Assembly (NCBI GenBank): GCA_030762935.1
Contig: CM060886.1
Span: 37,123,509-37,187,508 of the forward strand
Length of the DNA stretch: 64,000 bases
Direction of reading: 5' to 3'
DNA from: Hymenopus coronatus
Taxonomy: Eukaryota; Arthropoda; Insecta; Mantodea; Hymenopodidae
Positions 10,690 to 22,598 of the stretch are shown here, piece after piece. The notes beneath the pieces were generated by a model. It saw only the letters and a list, made by a program, of their open reading frames with translations. It was not told the origin of the DNA and ran no database searches. The position numbers and the translations under genes were made by a program. How positions within the stretch are numbered: position 1 is the first letter of the stretch; each line of letters opens with the position of its first letter.

Positions 10690-11010
10690 TGTCCTTTAAA
10701 CTCCATGAAAGTTGTGAACAATATAATATGAACACTTTTTATTCTACCAAGGTAATGGCATTAATAGGGAAAGAACCGATTAAAACAAAAGTACTTGTAA
10801 ATAGCAGTGGAGTAGAACAGGTGAGCCATTTGAACTACCTGGAAAGTGATGTTGGATATGATAAGCGATATGACATGGACAGTACAATATGCAAAATTCA
10901 ATAAAACATTTAGAAACAAAATTAAAGCTCCACAAAGTTATGACTGTATTTATACCAAGCATACGGAAGTGAGACTTGAAGATTAACTAAAAACTAAAAA
11001 GAGTAATAAA
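10690..11010 (+). pseudogene. LINE ORF2 C-terminal remnant (reverse-transcriptase tail)
   Basis: A frame ending at 10902-10904 contains TKVMALIGKEPIKTKVLV and VEQVSHLNYLESDV, matching the pattern seen after the RT domain of many arthropod LINEs (K-V-M-A-F-x-G-K-x-P-I ... F-N-Y-L-G). After the stop the homology continues in shifted frames: NKTFRNKIKAPQ at about 10901-10936 and a YGSET-like stretch at about 10958-10972. So this is a frameshifted fossil fragment of the region between palm and C-terminus. It is truncated downstream, around where Pal-element copy 6 begins. Confidence 0.5.
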
Positions 11011-11021
11011 TTCCAGAATTA

Positions 11022-11800
11022 GCCATATTACTTGCTTCCTTGTAAGTAGAGGTGAAATAAGGGAGTACCATAGGTTAAAGTGATAATCAAAAGCTGGATG
11101 CTATGTGACTGAAGTTACTTTGTCTGTATGGATCGCAGTTGACAAATTCCTGTACGAGAAATATTTAAGATTTTCATAGCAGAAACCAAAAATAATGAAT
11201 ATCTCAAAACGACGAACTCCACGAAAAAATGTATATACCATAAATTGTGTGTTTTAACGTGTTCTACATTTTCGTGTAGTAAGTTTTTGTCCATATCTTA
11301 CAGTTTAACAGTTATTCAAAATTCAGTAAAATTCATCCAGAATAAACTACTCTTCAGAGGCTATTCCCAGAAAATTCAAGATATAAATTTTATTTGTCAG
11401 GTAAATATCTTTAATATACGACATTTTAATCAAAATCGTTACAGCCATTTTTTAGAAAATCAAAATTTTCGAAAAAAGTTCCATGTAAAGGGTAGTTTGG
11501 GGTGGGGGCATTTTTCTCAAAATCTTCGTGTCACATCCCCGGAACATATTAAACTTAAATACCAAGTTTAGTATTTTACCGACTTTTCGTTTTTGAGTTA
11601 TCGTGTTCACAGACACACGGACACACGGACACACTTACAGACGGACACACACACACACGGACCGTTTTGCGAAAATGCTTTTTCTGGATATTGAGGACCC
11701 TAAAACATATATTTCAGATGATATATCGGTATCAAATTTTTGGGTGGAGTGCAATACCTTCTCTATACACTATGTACATAGTGTGTATAGAGAAAGTAAA
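11022..11800 (-). mobile_element. Pal-element copy 6
   Basis: The distal end is missing; the copy begins at about 11022 with ATTACTTGCTTCCTTGTAAG. It runs through the subfamily A core, a mixed CACACGGACAC microsatellite at 11610-11660 and the palindrome at 11758-11800 (TACACTATGTACATAGTGTG). Confidence 0.87.
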
Positions 11801-12004
11801 ATAGATTAAAAGACTAAACAAGTAATGCAATATTAACCTAAAGGAAGGGTATGATGGGCAGGACTAGGAAACGACAATTGGAAGACTTTGAAGGCGAAAC
11901 AGGCACTTGATTGCCTATGCAATGAAGTGAAGAAGAAGAACATTACTATACTATACAACGTTTTGTCGTAACAACATTACAGATAATGTCCACGTATTGT
12001 AAAC
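11801..12004. other. Unassigned spacer
   Basis: Nothing recognised between two oppositely oriented Pal-element fragments. Confidence 0.35.
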
Positions 12005-12594
12005 GCTCCACCCCAAACTACCCTTTACATGGTAAATGTTTAGAAAATTTTGATTTTCTTAAAAATGGCTCTAACGATTTTGTTTAAAATACTGTGTATT
12101 AAAGATATTTACCTGACAAATAAAATGTACATCTTGAATTTTCTGGGAATAGCCCCTGAAGACTACTTTATTCTGGATTAATTTTACAGAACTGCGCATA
12201 ACTACTAAACCGTAAGAGATGGGGAAAAACTTACTACACAGAAAATGTGGCTTACGATAAAATATGCAATTTCTGTCATATACATTTTTTTCGTGGAGTT
12301 GATAATTTTTAAGATATTCCTGGATTTTCGTTTTATCTTTGAAAAGCTTATAATTTTCTCATACAGGAATTTCTCAACTCCTGTCCATACAAACAACGGA
12401 ACTTATGTTACATAGCAACCAACATTTGGCTATGATTTTAACCTATGGAACTCCCTCATTCCGCTTCTACTTACAAGGAGACAAGTAATAAGACTATTTC
12501 TGCTAATTAGCATGAAGTAAATAGAAGCATATGATTTTTAATTTTTTGCAGAGATGTAGAGAAAGTCATGTGAATTGAATTCATCAGATTTTTT
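12005..12594 (+). mobile_element. Pal-element copy 7, palindrome half missing
   Basis: Starts abruptly at CACCCCAAACTACCCTTTAC, so the palindrome, microsatellite and core block are absent. The distal end GAGAAAGTCATGTGAATTG then TCATCAGATTTTT is at 12558-12594. Confidence 0.85.
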
Positions 12595-14758
12595 TTATAT
12601 CAGTCTGTTTTCTAACTATCAATGCTACTTTACACATACTACGTAATATACTTCCATTTCTGGTTCTCTTTCCCAAATTCTTATACAAATCTCTGGTGCA
12701 AATATTGCAGGAGGCATTAGTTTAAAAGGAAACATGCAAACGTAAGAAATAAATGAGGATTGATTTGAGAAAGGTTTAAATATACACTATAATGATACAA
12801 ACTTATATTCAGAATGTATTTGACTTAAAGCATATGTTAAAAGTGCAAATAAAGTATAACAATATCAGTAATACAAATAAAACTGCAATATAGCTGTACA
12901 AATGCAACTTACATATATTGTACTTTGTACGCAATGAAGTTGTAAATGATTTTGCATCTTGCTGTTGTAAAGAGAGGGAGCATCACGTACTGTACTTATG
13001 TACAGTATAAACCTCTGGTCTCAATTACGTCACTGCTAAACCACCACCACCACTACTCCATCAGCTACACGTTCGAGAAGAAAAACGCTCGTTCTAGTCA
13101 CTAGTTGACCCGAAACACGTTTTCATCAGTAAGAGGAATCTAAACGTTTCTGAGGAAATCTTAATTCTTCATTTTCTCTTCTGTGCATTGAAAGTGAACC
13201 ATAGACAGTGGAGATATGACCGATTCCTCTGCCCGATATCACGGAGAAAAATCTTTCAGCAATGACCTCATCTGATAAGTTTAACATAGTTTTCTCCTCA
13301 TTAAAATATTACAAATATTATATATTCCTATTATTAATTTGTATTTCATACCTTAATTTGTTTACTGCTCATTTGTTTTATTTAGTTAATCCATTAAATT
13401 TTGCCGAAATAGTTTGAGACCGTAATTCTTGACGACATCGCTCCATAATGGTCATTGTTCTAATACCACAGGTCTATAAACAATCCCCAATACCTTTATT
13501 ATTCTAATTACATGTCTGTATAAGTGATTTATGTATTTTCTTGTATTTATTTCATAGATTGTAGCTTTAGCTATGTTAACACGTTCCAAGGCAGAACTGC
13601 GAAACTATGCAATTGGATACAGCAAAAGAAATCTTGGGAATTCGTAGATTTTCTTTATTTATGTGCGTGAATTAGAATTATAAGTGCGAACTCTTAAATT
13701 TATCAAGCAGGATATTTTTCTTTATATCCAAGAGTCTAAATATATTAGAACCACGCGATATGGTGTCTCCGAGCATAAGTTATGGTGGCAAATAATAGTA
13801 ATGAGCTTTAAGAAAGCTTAAGGCAGACATCTTGTCTCCTGGGCTATTTAAAGAGGCACCATTCCAGAATACGTAGAGTTTGTCCTGTCATTCCGACGAG
13901 TAATCCACGCCACTCAGCGTGAGAATTCCGCGCTCAAATTTCAATGTGCGAAAAAAGTGTAAATTATAGACAATTGATAAAATGTAACGACGTTGTACGC
14001 AAGTGTAAGCAGTAACTATTATATTTAAAGTGTTTCTCCGAATGTAACAAAGTGTTAAGAGAAATGTGCAATAATACGTTTTGTCAAGATGACTTCACCG
14101 ATAGTATTTGATGTTTCGTTGAGGAATAAAACAACAGAAGGATCTTGCTGTTATTCTTATTTCTTAACCCAGTATTCGTACCTACATTCCTTCCTATTTC
14201 CACCCTGAGATAAATCAACTGCTCTACCGACATCAAACCCTGGACAGCGACGCTGAGGCAGCGAGACTCAACTTCCACTAAGGCAGGTTAATGATAAATA
14301 TAAAGGTCCTTGCATCAAATACGGTGGACTCATTCCTAATTTCGGTATGCTGCGGTTTTCATTCGACTGACACGTCAAAGAAGGCATATAGAAAGTGTCT
14401 TTCCCACACTCGCCATAAATCAACGTTAATTAAGTAATAACAAAATGGGCAGTCTAAACACGGCGCGACAAACTCGGCGCCCAACGCGTAACAAGTTTAG
14501 GAGGGAGAGGAATTTTTGAAAACGAACCACCCGCAAAACTCTTAAATAGGGTCCTATACCCCCCTCCATCTAATTTCAAACGTCATGCCTTTGTCACAGA
14601 GCAATGCAGGTGCAAATTGTTGATTGAAACACGCTCTTGATTGGGAACAATAATTTTGAGCATCTCTTTTACAGTTCTGGTGTCGATAAAGTGATTTCAT
14701 CTGTTTATTCGTTTGCAGTTCCTATGTGACAAGCGCGTTTACCAAGGATGCCCATTTA
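12595..14758. other. Largest unassigned stretch of the left half
   Basis: About 2.2 kb without Pal-elements, SINE heads or recognisable coding frames. 13840-14060 has a TATA-like CTATTTAAAG followed by a GC-richer segment, which could be an old promoter. No splice or coding support was seen. Confidence 0.4.
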
Positions 14759-15670
14759 TAAAAATCTGATGTGTTCCATTCACATGACTTTCTCTATATC
14801 CCTGCAACAAATTATTGTTGAAAAGCTTATACTTCTATTTAGTTTATGCTAATCAGAAAAAGTTAGCAGAAATAGTCTTATTACTTGCTTCCTTGTAAGT
14901 AGAAGCGAAATATGGGAGTATCATAGGTTAACGTGATAGTCAAAAGCTGGTTGCTATGTCATTGAAGCTCCTTTGTTTATAGGGATAGGAGTTGACAAGT
15001 TCCTGTATGAGAAAAGTATACGTTTTTCATAGCAGAAATCAAAAATAAGGAATGTCTCAAAAACGACGAACTCCATGAAAAAAATGTGTATAACATAAAT
15101 TGTGTGTTTTAATGTGCTCTACATTTGTTGTGCAGCAAGTTTTAGTCCATCTCTTACGGTTTAGCAGTTATTCAAAATTCAGTGAAATTCATCCAGAATA
15201 AACTACTTTTCACATGCCATTCCCAGAAAATTCAAGATAAACATTTTATTTCTCAGATAAATATCCTTGATAAACGAAATTTTTATCAAAATCGTTAGAG
15301 CCATTTTCGAGAAATTCAAAATTTTCGAAAAAAAGTTCCATGTAAAGGGTAGTTGGGGATGGGGGGATTTTTCTCAAAATATTCGTGTTGCATCCCTGGA
15401 ACATACTAAACTTAAATACCAAGTTTGGTATTTTAGCGACTTCTCGATTTTGAGTTATCGTGTTCACAGACACACGGACACACGGACACACTGACACACG
15501 GACACACACACACACACACACATACACACGGACCTTTTTGTGAAAATGCTTTTTTTGCATATTGGCGACCCTAAAACATATTTCCGGTGAAATCTCGGTA
15601 TCCAATTTTTGGGTGGAGTGCAATACTTTCTCTATACACTATGTACTATGCGTATAGAGAAAGTAAAAAT
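14759..15670 (-). mobile_element. Pal-element copy 8, full length
   Basis: AAAATCTGATGTGTTCCATT at 14761 through to the palindrome at 15631-15670, which has lost its centre (ACTATGTACTATGCG). The microsatellite CACACGGACACAC is at 15470-15530. Subfamily A. It abuts copy 9, sharing the A5 tract. Confidence 0.88.
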
Positions 15671-16120
15671 CTGATACACTGCATTCACATGCCTTTCTCT
15701 ACCTGTTCTGAAAACTCTTCTTACAAATATTATTGTTTTATCTGCATCATGCTTATCGATATAAATTAGCAGGAATATTCTTATTACCTGCTTCCTTGTA
15801 TGTAGAAGAAAAAGTGTTAATCAAATCTATTAAAAGCTGGTTGCTATGTGATACGTTGAATTTGGTTCTCTTTGCATGGACAGGAGAAAACCAAATGAGA
15901 GGTGAAAGGAATGATCACATCCCTATTTAAAATTGAAACCAATAAAAAGGAATAGCTCTGAAATGGTTAACTCTACAAACAGAAGTACATAACATAAATG
16001 GTATGCTTTTACGAAATCCACATTTTTTGTGTGGTAAGTTTTTTATCTACCTCTTACAGTTTAACAGTTAGACAAGTCATCCAGAATGATGAGGTCTTTA
16101 GAAGCTATTCCCATAATATA
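15665..16120 (-). mobile_element. Pal-element copy 9, cut by another transposon end
   Basis: The distal end AATCTGATACACTGCATTCA begins directly at the AAAAAT that ends copy 8. The copy stops at 16120 inside the GCTATTCCCA block, where a GGGTGTCCCAAATTC terminus begins. Confidence 0.8.
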
Positions 16121-16510
16121 GGGTGTCCCAAATTCAACCTCACAAATTGGCAGAATTGTAGAGGGATCCTAGATAAACATTTTGAGGTAGGAAACCTATT
16201 GCCTCTTTTGGCAAATGTCAAAATTATGGCATGCTTTTCTGATCGCACCCCTGCAGCCATAAAGTAAAAGAATGTGACGTAGGAGTCCCATTTTCATTCA
16301 GAACAGCTCATTGGTACGCCAGTAGTTGAAGGAATGCAGTATTGGTGCACAATCAATACGATATTTAAAATTATTTTCCTTCCAATTTTGGTGAAATTGT
16401 CTGTTATTTGAGGGTATGCACGCCACTGACAACCGTTCAGTTGAGCATGCGTCGTTAGCTAGCACATATTCGTGGACGAGCCGCAATAACGCGGACTAAA
16501 GAACCCCACG
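16121..16510. mobile_element. Possible mariner-like element fragment
   Basis: Begins TATAGGGTGTCCCAAATTCA, a terminus style (GGGTGTYCCAAA) common in Tc1/mariner-type elements, directly at a break in Pal-element copy 9. No matching inverted terminus or transposase frame is visible before 16543, so it is a one-ended fragment at best. Confidence 0.35.
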
Positions 16511-16542
16511 ATTCCTAGCTCGTACCGCGCTCTGAAGGCTCC

Positions 16543-17393
16543 ATTTTTACTTTCTCTACACGTACTATGTAAACACTGTATAGAGTAGGTATTTATTGCA
16601 TTTCACCCAAAATTTGGATACCGAGATTTCACCGGAAACACACATTTTAGGGTCTCCTGAATAAAAAGAAAGAGTTTTTAGAAAAAGGTCCATGTCTGTC
16701 CATGTCCCTGGTACTTGGTAATTAAGTTAAGTATCTTCCAGGGATGTGCCCCATAGATTTCTGGAAAAATCCCCCAACCCAAACTACACTAATCATGGAA
16801 AAAAAATGGAAAATTGATTTTCTCAAAAATGGCTAAAACGATTTTGATTAAAACACCCAATATTAAAATATTTATATGACAAATAAAATGTATATTTTTA
16901 ATACTCAGGAAAGATTTGCTTCTAAAGATCTCTTTATTCTTGAATGAATTTAACTGTTTTTTTTTGTAGCAGAAAACCGTAAGAGATAGATAAAAACTTA
17001 CTACAGAACAAATGTAGATCATGTTAAAAGACACAATTTATGTCATGTACTTTTTTATAGGATTGACCATTTCTGAGTTATTCCTTATATTTGCTTCAGA
17101 TTTAAAATACTTAACTTTATCTCACATGGAAATTTGTAAGCTCCTGGCCCTGCATAGAAACAGACTTCAACCAAAGGGCAACCAGCTTTTGAAAGATTTG
17201 ACTATCGTTTTAGCCTAGTGTATTCCCTTATTTTCCTTCTACTCACAAGGAAGCAAGTAATTAAGACAATTTCTGCTAATGTTTATCTGGATTATCATAA
17301 AGTAGAGAGAAGAATATGCTTTTTAACAATAATTTGTTCCAGCGATGTAGAGAAAGTCATGTGAATGGTACACATCATATTTTTACTTTCTCC
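16543..17393 (+). mobile_element. Pal-element copy 10
   Basis: The palindrome at 16547-16590 is decayed (TACTATGTAAACACTGTA). The CA/TG microsatellite is almost gone (CCATGTCTGTCCATG). The distal end GAGAAAGTCATGTGAATGG then ACACATCATATTTTT is at 17350-17393. It is joined head-to-tail to copy 11 through one T5 tract. Confidence 0.86.
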
Positions 17394-18226
17394 TCACGTA
17401 CTATGTACATAGTCTATAGAGAAGGTATTGTATTGCACCCAAAAAGTCGATACTGAGATTACACAGGAAATATATGTTTCAAGACCCCCTGAATCCAAAA
17501 AGAAAAAAACATTTTTAGAAAAATATCCGTGTGTGTATGTGGGCAGCATACATCAAAAAGAAAAACTCTGTTAAATACCAAAGTTGGCATTTAAGTTCAG
17601 TATCATCCTAAGATGCGACACGCAGATTTTCGAGAAAATATTTCCACCCCCAACTACCATTTACATGGAAATTATTTCGAAAATATTGATTTGCTCAAAA
17701 ATGGATCAAACGATTTTGATTAAAATATTGTATATTAAAGATTTTTACATAAAAAATAAAATGTATATGTTGAATTTTCTGGAAATAGTCTCTGAAGATA
17801 TGTTTATTCTTGATGAATTTTGCATAAGTATTAAGCCGTAAGATATAGACAAAAACTCACTGAACGAAACATGTTCACACAATTTATGTTTGTACATTTT
17901 TTTAGCGGAGCTGGCTGTTTTTGAGATGCTCCTGGTTATTGGTTTTAGTTTTAAAATACTTATACTTTTCTTATATGGAAACTTGTCAACACTTGGTCAC
18001 ACAAAGGAAATGGATTTCAATCCCATAGCAAGTACATTTAATACATTGACTGTCAGTTTAGCCTGGTGTATTCACTTATTTCCCTTCTTCTTATAAGGAA
18101 CTAATTAATAAGAATGTTTCTGCTAATGTTTGTCTTGTATAGCATAAAATGGATAGAAGAATCAGTTTATTAACAATATTTTGTTACAGAGATGTAGAGA
18201 AAGTGAATGGAATACATCAGATTTTT
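17390..18226 (+). mobile_element. Pal-element copy 11, tandem
   Basis: The palindrome CTCACGTACTATGTACATAG begins at 17392 inside the T-tract that ends copy 10. Subfamily B (GGGCAGCATACATC). The distal end AAGTGAATGGAATACATCAG then ATTTTT at 18226 opens directly into copy 12. Confidence 0.87.
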
Positions 18227-20122
18227 ACTTTCTCTATATACAAACTATGTACATAGTGTTTAGAGAAGGTATTGCATTCCACCCAAATATTCGATACCGA
18301 GATTTCACCGGAAATATATGTTTTGAGACCCCCTGAACCCAAAAAAAAAAACATTTTTAGAAACATGTCCGTGTGTGTGTCTGTCTGTGTGAATGTGTGC
18401 GTGTCTGTGGGCAGCATAGCTCAAAAACGAAAAGACCGTTAATAACCAAACTTGGTATTTAAGTTTGGTATCTTCTAAGGATACGACACGAAGATTTTCA
18501 AGAAAACCCCCACCCCAAACTACCCTTTGCATGGAACTTTTTAATTTTATTTTCTAAAAAATGGCTCTAACGATTTTGATTAAAATCCGTATATTACTGA
18601 CATTTACATAGCAAATAAAATGTGTATCTTGAATTTTCTGGGAATAACACCTGTAGATCTCTTTATTCTGGATGAATTTTGCTGAATTTTGCTTAACAGC
18701 TAAACGGTAAGAGGTAGACAAAAGCTTACTACAAAGAAAATGTAGAGTACGTTAAAACACCCGATTTATGTTATACACATTTTTTCGTGGAGTTGATCGT
18801 TTTTTAGTTATTCATTGTTTTCTATTTCACCTTTCAAAAACTTATATTTTCTCATACAGGAATTTGTCAACTCCTGTCCATGCAAACAAAGGAACTTCCG
18901 TCATATAGTAACCAGCCTTTGACTATCACTTAATGTAGAATACTGATTTCTTAGGCATAAGAAACATTTCAATATAATAAAGAAAATAAAACTAATAAGC
19001 AAATGAATATAAAAGAACGGGGGGAAAGAGATTGCAGTAACAAATAAATAAATGATTAAAGATATTAAAAGGAAATACATTAGAATAAGCAATAAATGTT
19101 AAAAAATTGTAAAGAGTATTTATTCTGTATACGAAAGAAAGTTACTGCTGAAAGGAAAAACCAGAGGTTTAGGAATATTAGCTGCAAGGTTTATGTGGTA
19201 ATGTGGGTCAGAAAGTCATTAGCAGAACGTATATACAATAGAATTGTGGAAATTTTGTGTTCCCAGTGTTACAAAGAAGAAACATTAAACATTAATGACC
19301 AAGGGTACTTTAGACCTGAAGGGAGCAAACTGTAGTCTAATGCTTTTGCTGTGGTGCCAAACTTATTCGGTGAGAGGAGACCGATTTGGAAAAACCATTG
19401 ACTGAAAATACTGACCAATAGAAATTAAGAAATGTTTAACTTCGGATCAATTCGTGTCCGATCATAGAAAATAGGAGGGGCCATAAGAAATTTGTCTAGG
19501 CCCGAAGAGAGGTTACGGTCACGGATGGGAGACGGGAAGAAGTTACTTATAAACTATCAATGGTGCTGAGCAGATGTGTTGCATATATTAACTTCAGTGC
19601 TGCAATATAAACTATGTGTCTCTATTTTAGGAAAGTGAGTGGTGGACAAAAGGAGTCATTCCTCCGAGTTCACATGGGAATTAGAGCAGGGAATAGTTGG
19701 GAAAATAATCTGGATAAATTTGTAAAAGTTTCATTGTAAGGAACTTATTCAGTGTGGGGGAATAACATTGTAAATGAGAAAACGGAAGTCAGAGGGGACA
19801 AATCATTTATTGTGTGTGGAATGGATAAACTGGGGTAATCCGAAAAAAATACAGTGTTATTTTTTTTCTTCACACACGCCCTGAGAAAATCCCTAAAAGA
19901 GTCCTTCTTATCCTTCCAAATCCTAAAGTAATAAACCATAAAATTCCCGCCACACACTTTAACCTATGGTAATCCCTTATTTCGCTTCTATTTAAAAGGA
20001 AGCAAGTAATAAGACTATTTCTGACATTATTTTTTCTCGATCAGCATGAAGCATAAGCTTTTAACAATAATTTGTTGCAAATATATAGAGAAAGTCATGT
20101 GAATGGAACACATCAGATTTTT
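18222..20122 (+). mobile_element. Pal-element copy 12, split by a 1-kb insertion
   Basis: The left part 18222-18930 runs from the palindrome (ACTATGTACATAGTGTTTAG) to GACTATCACT. The right part resumes at 19955 with CACTTTAACCTATGG and ends AACACATCAGATTTTT at about 20122. The two parts join to the family consensus ATCACTTTAACC with nothing lost, so 18931-19954 is an insertion. Confidence 0.87.
18931..19954. mobile_element. Unclassified 1,024-bp insertion in Pal-element copy 12
   Basis: Flanked by CACT on both sides (18927-18930 and 19955-19958), consistent with a 4-bp target duplication. The inner ends are TAATGTAGAATACTG and CCCGCCACA, with no obvious terminal inverted repeat. The best frame is 79 codons at 19096-19335 on the plus strand, Lys-rich with two Cys (CSQC) and not recognised. 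It could be a non-autonomous transposon or a retroposon without a clear tail. Confidence 0.55.
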
Positions 20123-20621
20123 TTATTATAAAACTATGTGTCATTGCTAGGATTCGAACAGCGGCACTTTGGTTTTGTCTTGCTACTTTGTCGTGTTAAC
20201 TACTCAAGCTATTGTGATCCTACCAGTGGTGATTCAGTATATCTTGTTTAATGGCTACAAGTGACTACTGTGAGAACTAGGAATTACATATTGTAAAAGT
20301 ATACACATTATGTGTAGGAAAATGGATAGCATACGGACTGACATCCTCAGACAATCTAAGCCAATGTGACTTGTGAACGCAATTGTCGCCAGTTTGATAT
20401 TTAGGCGATTTAGCCGTAAAAAAAGACATATTTGTATTTGTTGTTTCTGAATGAGGTGGTTTATTACAGATGCGATTTGGTTTCAATTGTGGGTGCGATC
20501 AAATTATATCATAACGCGAATATTATCTGAAAATGCGTGCTCAAACGAACGGGCAAAGCACTGAATAGCTGTGACTTCACTCTCCATGACGTCACACTTC
20601 AGGCCAATCGAAATCAAAGCA
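20123..20621. other. Unassigned spacer
   Basis: No gene recognised; a TGACGTCA-like motif (CATGACGTCACAC) lies at 20585-20598, just before the MITE-like element. Confidence 0.35.
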
Positions 20622-20938
20622 AGGCGACATCGCAAATTTTAGTTCAGTTTTACAACTGACTACCATTCGTCTATTGACCAACATGGCTGCCCATGCGCAG
20701 GCAGACATAACGAACGGAATACATTTCGCATTGGAAATCTTTCAGGAACTCCATTTTTACCCCTTATTTCGATCCAGTTTATTTACATACACCTAACCTA
20801 ACCTAACATAGCCTAACCTCGACGAAATCTCCAAAACTGTCGTTCACCTGTCACTCAGCCATATTGTCTCCGTAGCCAATAGGAAAGGCTCTGGAAGGAG
20901 CCTAAGCTAAAACTGAACTAGAATCTGCAATCTCGCCA
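20622..20938. mobile_element. MITE-like element containing (CCTAA)n
   Basis: Imperfect terminal inverted repeats of about 28-30 nt: left GGCGACATCGCAAATTTTAG then TTCAGTTTTA (20623-20652), right the inverse of GGCGAGATTGCAGATTCTAG then TTCAGTTTTA (20907-20936). Internal pairs such as AACATGGCTG and the inverse of AATATGGCTG support inverted organisation. The centre carries CCTAACCTAACCTAAC at about 20793-20810. No coding capacity. Confidence 0.55.
20790..20818. repeat. Short interstitial (CCTAA)n / TTAGG run
   Basis: CACCTAACCTAACCTAACAT then AGCCTAACC. The TTAGG unit is the ancestral insect telomere repeat. Here it is internal to a MITE-like element, not a chromosome end. Confidence 0.75.
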
Positions 20939-20939
20939 A

Positions 20940-21298
20940 GTAAGCGAGAAAGATGTGGTAAGAACTTATGAGCTCTTGGTGCCATGTGGTATCATTGCGC
21001 ATGCGTACCGTACTGATAGTATCAACCCGAGGAATTAAGGGCCTGTTTAACTCATGTCTATATTACTGCGTTAGTCACAATTGTAATATGTACGTACATA
21101 ATACGTCATATCCTTCGAGGGATATGGAAAACTGTACCATTCAGATGTTTAATGTAATAGTTAATGAAACGTTCTCCGTTATATCTGCTGCTAATAGTAA
21201 ATTATATTTATTTTATTTGTCACTACGAATAAATTGTATTGAGCAACGCAGCAACACAGGAACTGTGATTATAAAATGCAAACAAAAGAGACAACATA
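20940..21298. other. Unassigned spacer
   Basis: A 134-codon plus-strand frame begins at 20968 but ends inside the adjacent Pal-element (21299 onward) and has no recognisable domain, so I do not call it a gene. Confidence 0.35.
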
Positions 21299-22098
21299 AA
21301 AAAAACACAGATGTGTTCCATTCACGTGAATTTCTCTACATCTCTGCAACAAATTATTGTTATAAGGCTTAATCTCTTATTTACTTCATGCTAATTGAGA
21401 AAAAATAACAGAAGTGGTCTTAGTACTTGCTTCCATGTAAATAGAAGGGAAATAAAGGAGTACAGTAGGCAGAACTGACAGTGAAAGCTAGTTGCTATGT
21501 GATTGAAGTTCTTTGACAAATTCCCGTATGAAAAGTATAAGCTGAAATCAATAACAAGGAATATCTCAAAAATAATCAACTCTACGAAAAAAGTATATAT
21601 AACATAAATTGTGTGTTTTAACAAGATCTACAATTTTCTATCAAGCAAGTTTTTGTCTATGTCTTACAGTTTACCAGTTATGCAAAAATGCATTATTCTC
21701 AGAAAATTCAAAATGTACATATTATTTTTCATCTAAGCACTTTAATATATGATATTTTAAACTCATCCATTAGAGCCATTTTTGAGAACTTCAAAGTCTT
21801 TGGAACATTTGTTCATGTAAAAGGTAGTTTGAAAATATTCATGTCGCATCCTTGGAAGATACCAAACTTAAATACCAGTTTGGTATTTATCGGTGTTTTG
21901 TTTTTAACGCATGTTGTCCACAGACACACACAGAAAACACACACACACACACGCACACACACACGCACACACACACACACTGACAGATACACACGGACTG
22001 GGTCTTAAAACATATATTTCCGGTGAAATCTCGGTATCGAATTTTGGGTGGAATACAGTCTCTATACACTATGTACATGTACGTGTAGAGAAAGTAAT
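21299..22098 (-). mobile_element. Pal-element copy 13
   Basis: The distal end GATGTGTTCCATTCACGTG is at 21310 and the palindrome at 22060-22098 (CACTATGTACATGTACGTG). A long CACACA/CGCACA microsatellite lies at 21930-21990. Parts of the microsatellite-to-palindrome segment are deleted (GGACTGGGTCTTAAAAC). Confidence 0.86.
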
Positions 22099-22442
22099 AA
22101 AGCACATAGGGAGGCTTGAACCTGCAACGTCTTAACCTGAATGTTCACAAGCTAACCATAGCATTAAATATTGCCACTTTGTCTGTCTCCCCAAAATCCG
22201 GGTGTTTGCTTTAAGGCTCACTGAAATTTGACCCTTAATGCATTGCTATGCTGTAGCAAAGACTTTAGAACCCACAGACCACAGGTTCCTTATCTCAAAC
22301 TGTTTATCTTGGGTCCCTATAATTTGTGCGGTCGAATTCTGGGACACCTTTTATACATTTAATTTGTCACGAGAATGAATTATATCATAGGCTTATATTT
22401 TAACATATGGTATTTTTATCAATGTTGTTGGATACATTTATA
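22099..22442. other. Unassigned spacer
   Basis: Starts with GAGGCTTGAACCTGCAACG, which resembles a tRNA-like B box on the minus strand. Nothing else recognised. Confidence 0.3.
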
Positions 22443-22598
22443 AACATTTGATGTGTTCCATTCATAAAACTTTCTCTATATCTCTGTAAAAAAATTATTG
22501 TTAAAAAACCTATTCTTCCATCTATATCATGCTAATCGAAGTAAGCATTACCAGAACTTGTTCTTAGTACTTGGTCCCTTGGAAGTAGAAGGGTAAAA
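22443..22598 (-). mobile_element. Pal-element copy 14, distal fragment
   Basis: Distal end TTGATGTGTTCCATTCATA, CTTTCTCTATATCTCTG and GGTCCCTTGGAAGTAGAAGG, then interrupted at 22594 by the start of a second distal end. Confidence 0.75.

Noticed and set aside
20968..21372. 134-codon plus-strand frame
   Set aside because: The last part is Pal-element sequence and no family is recognisable; no coding support.
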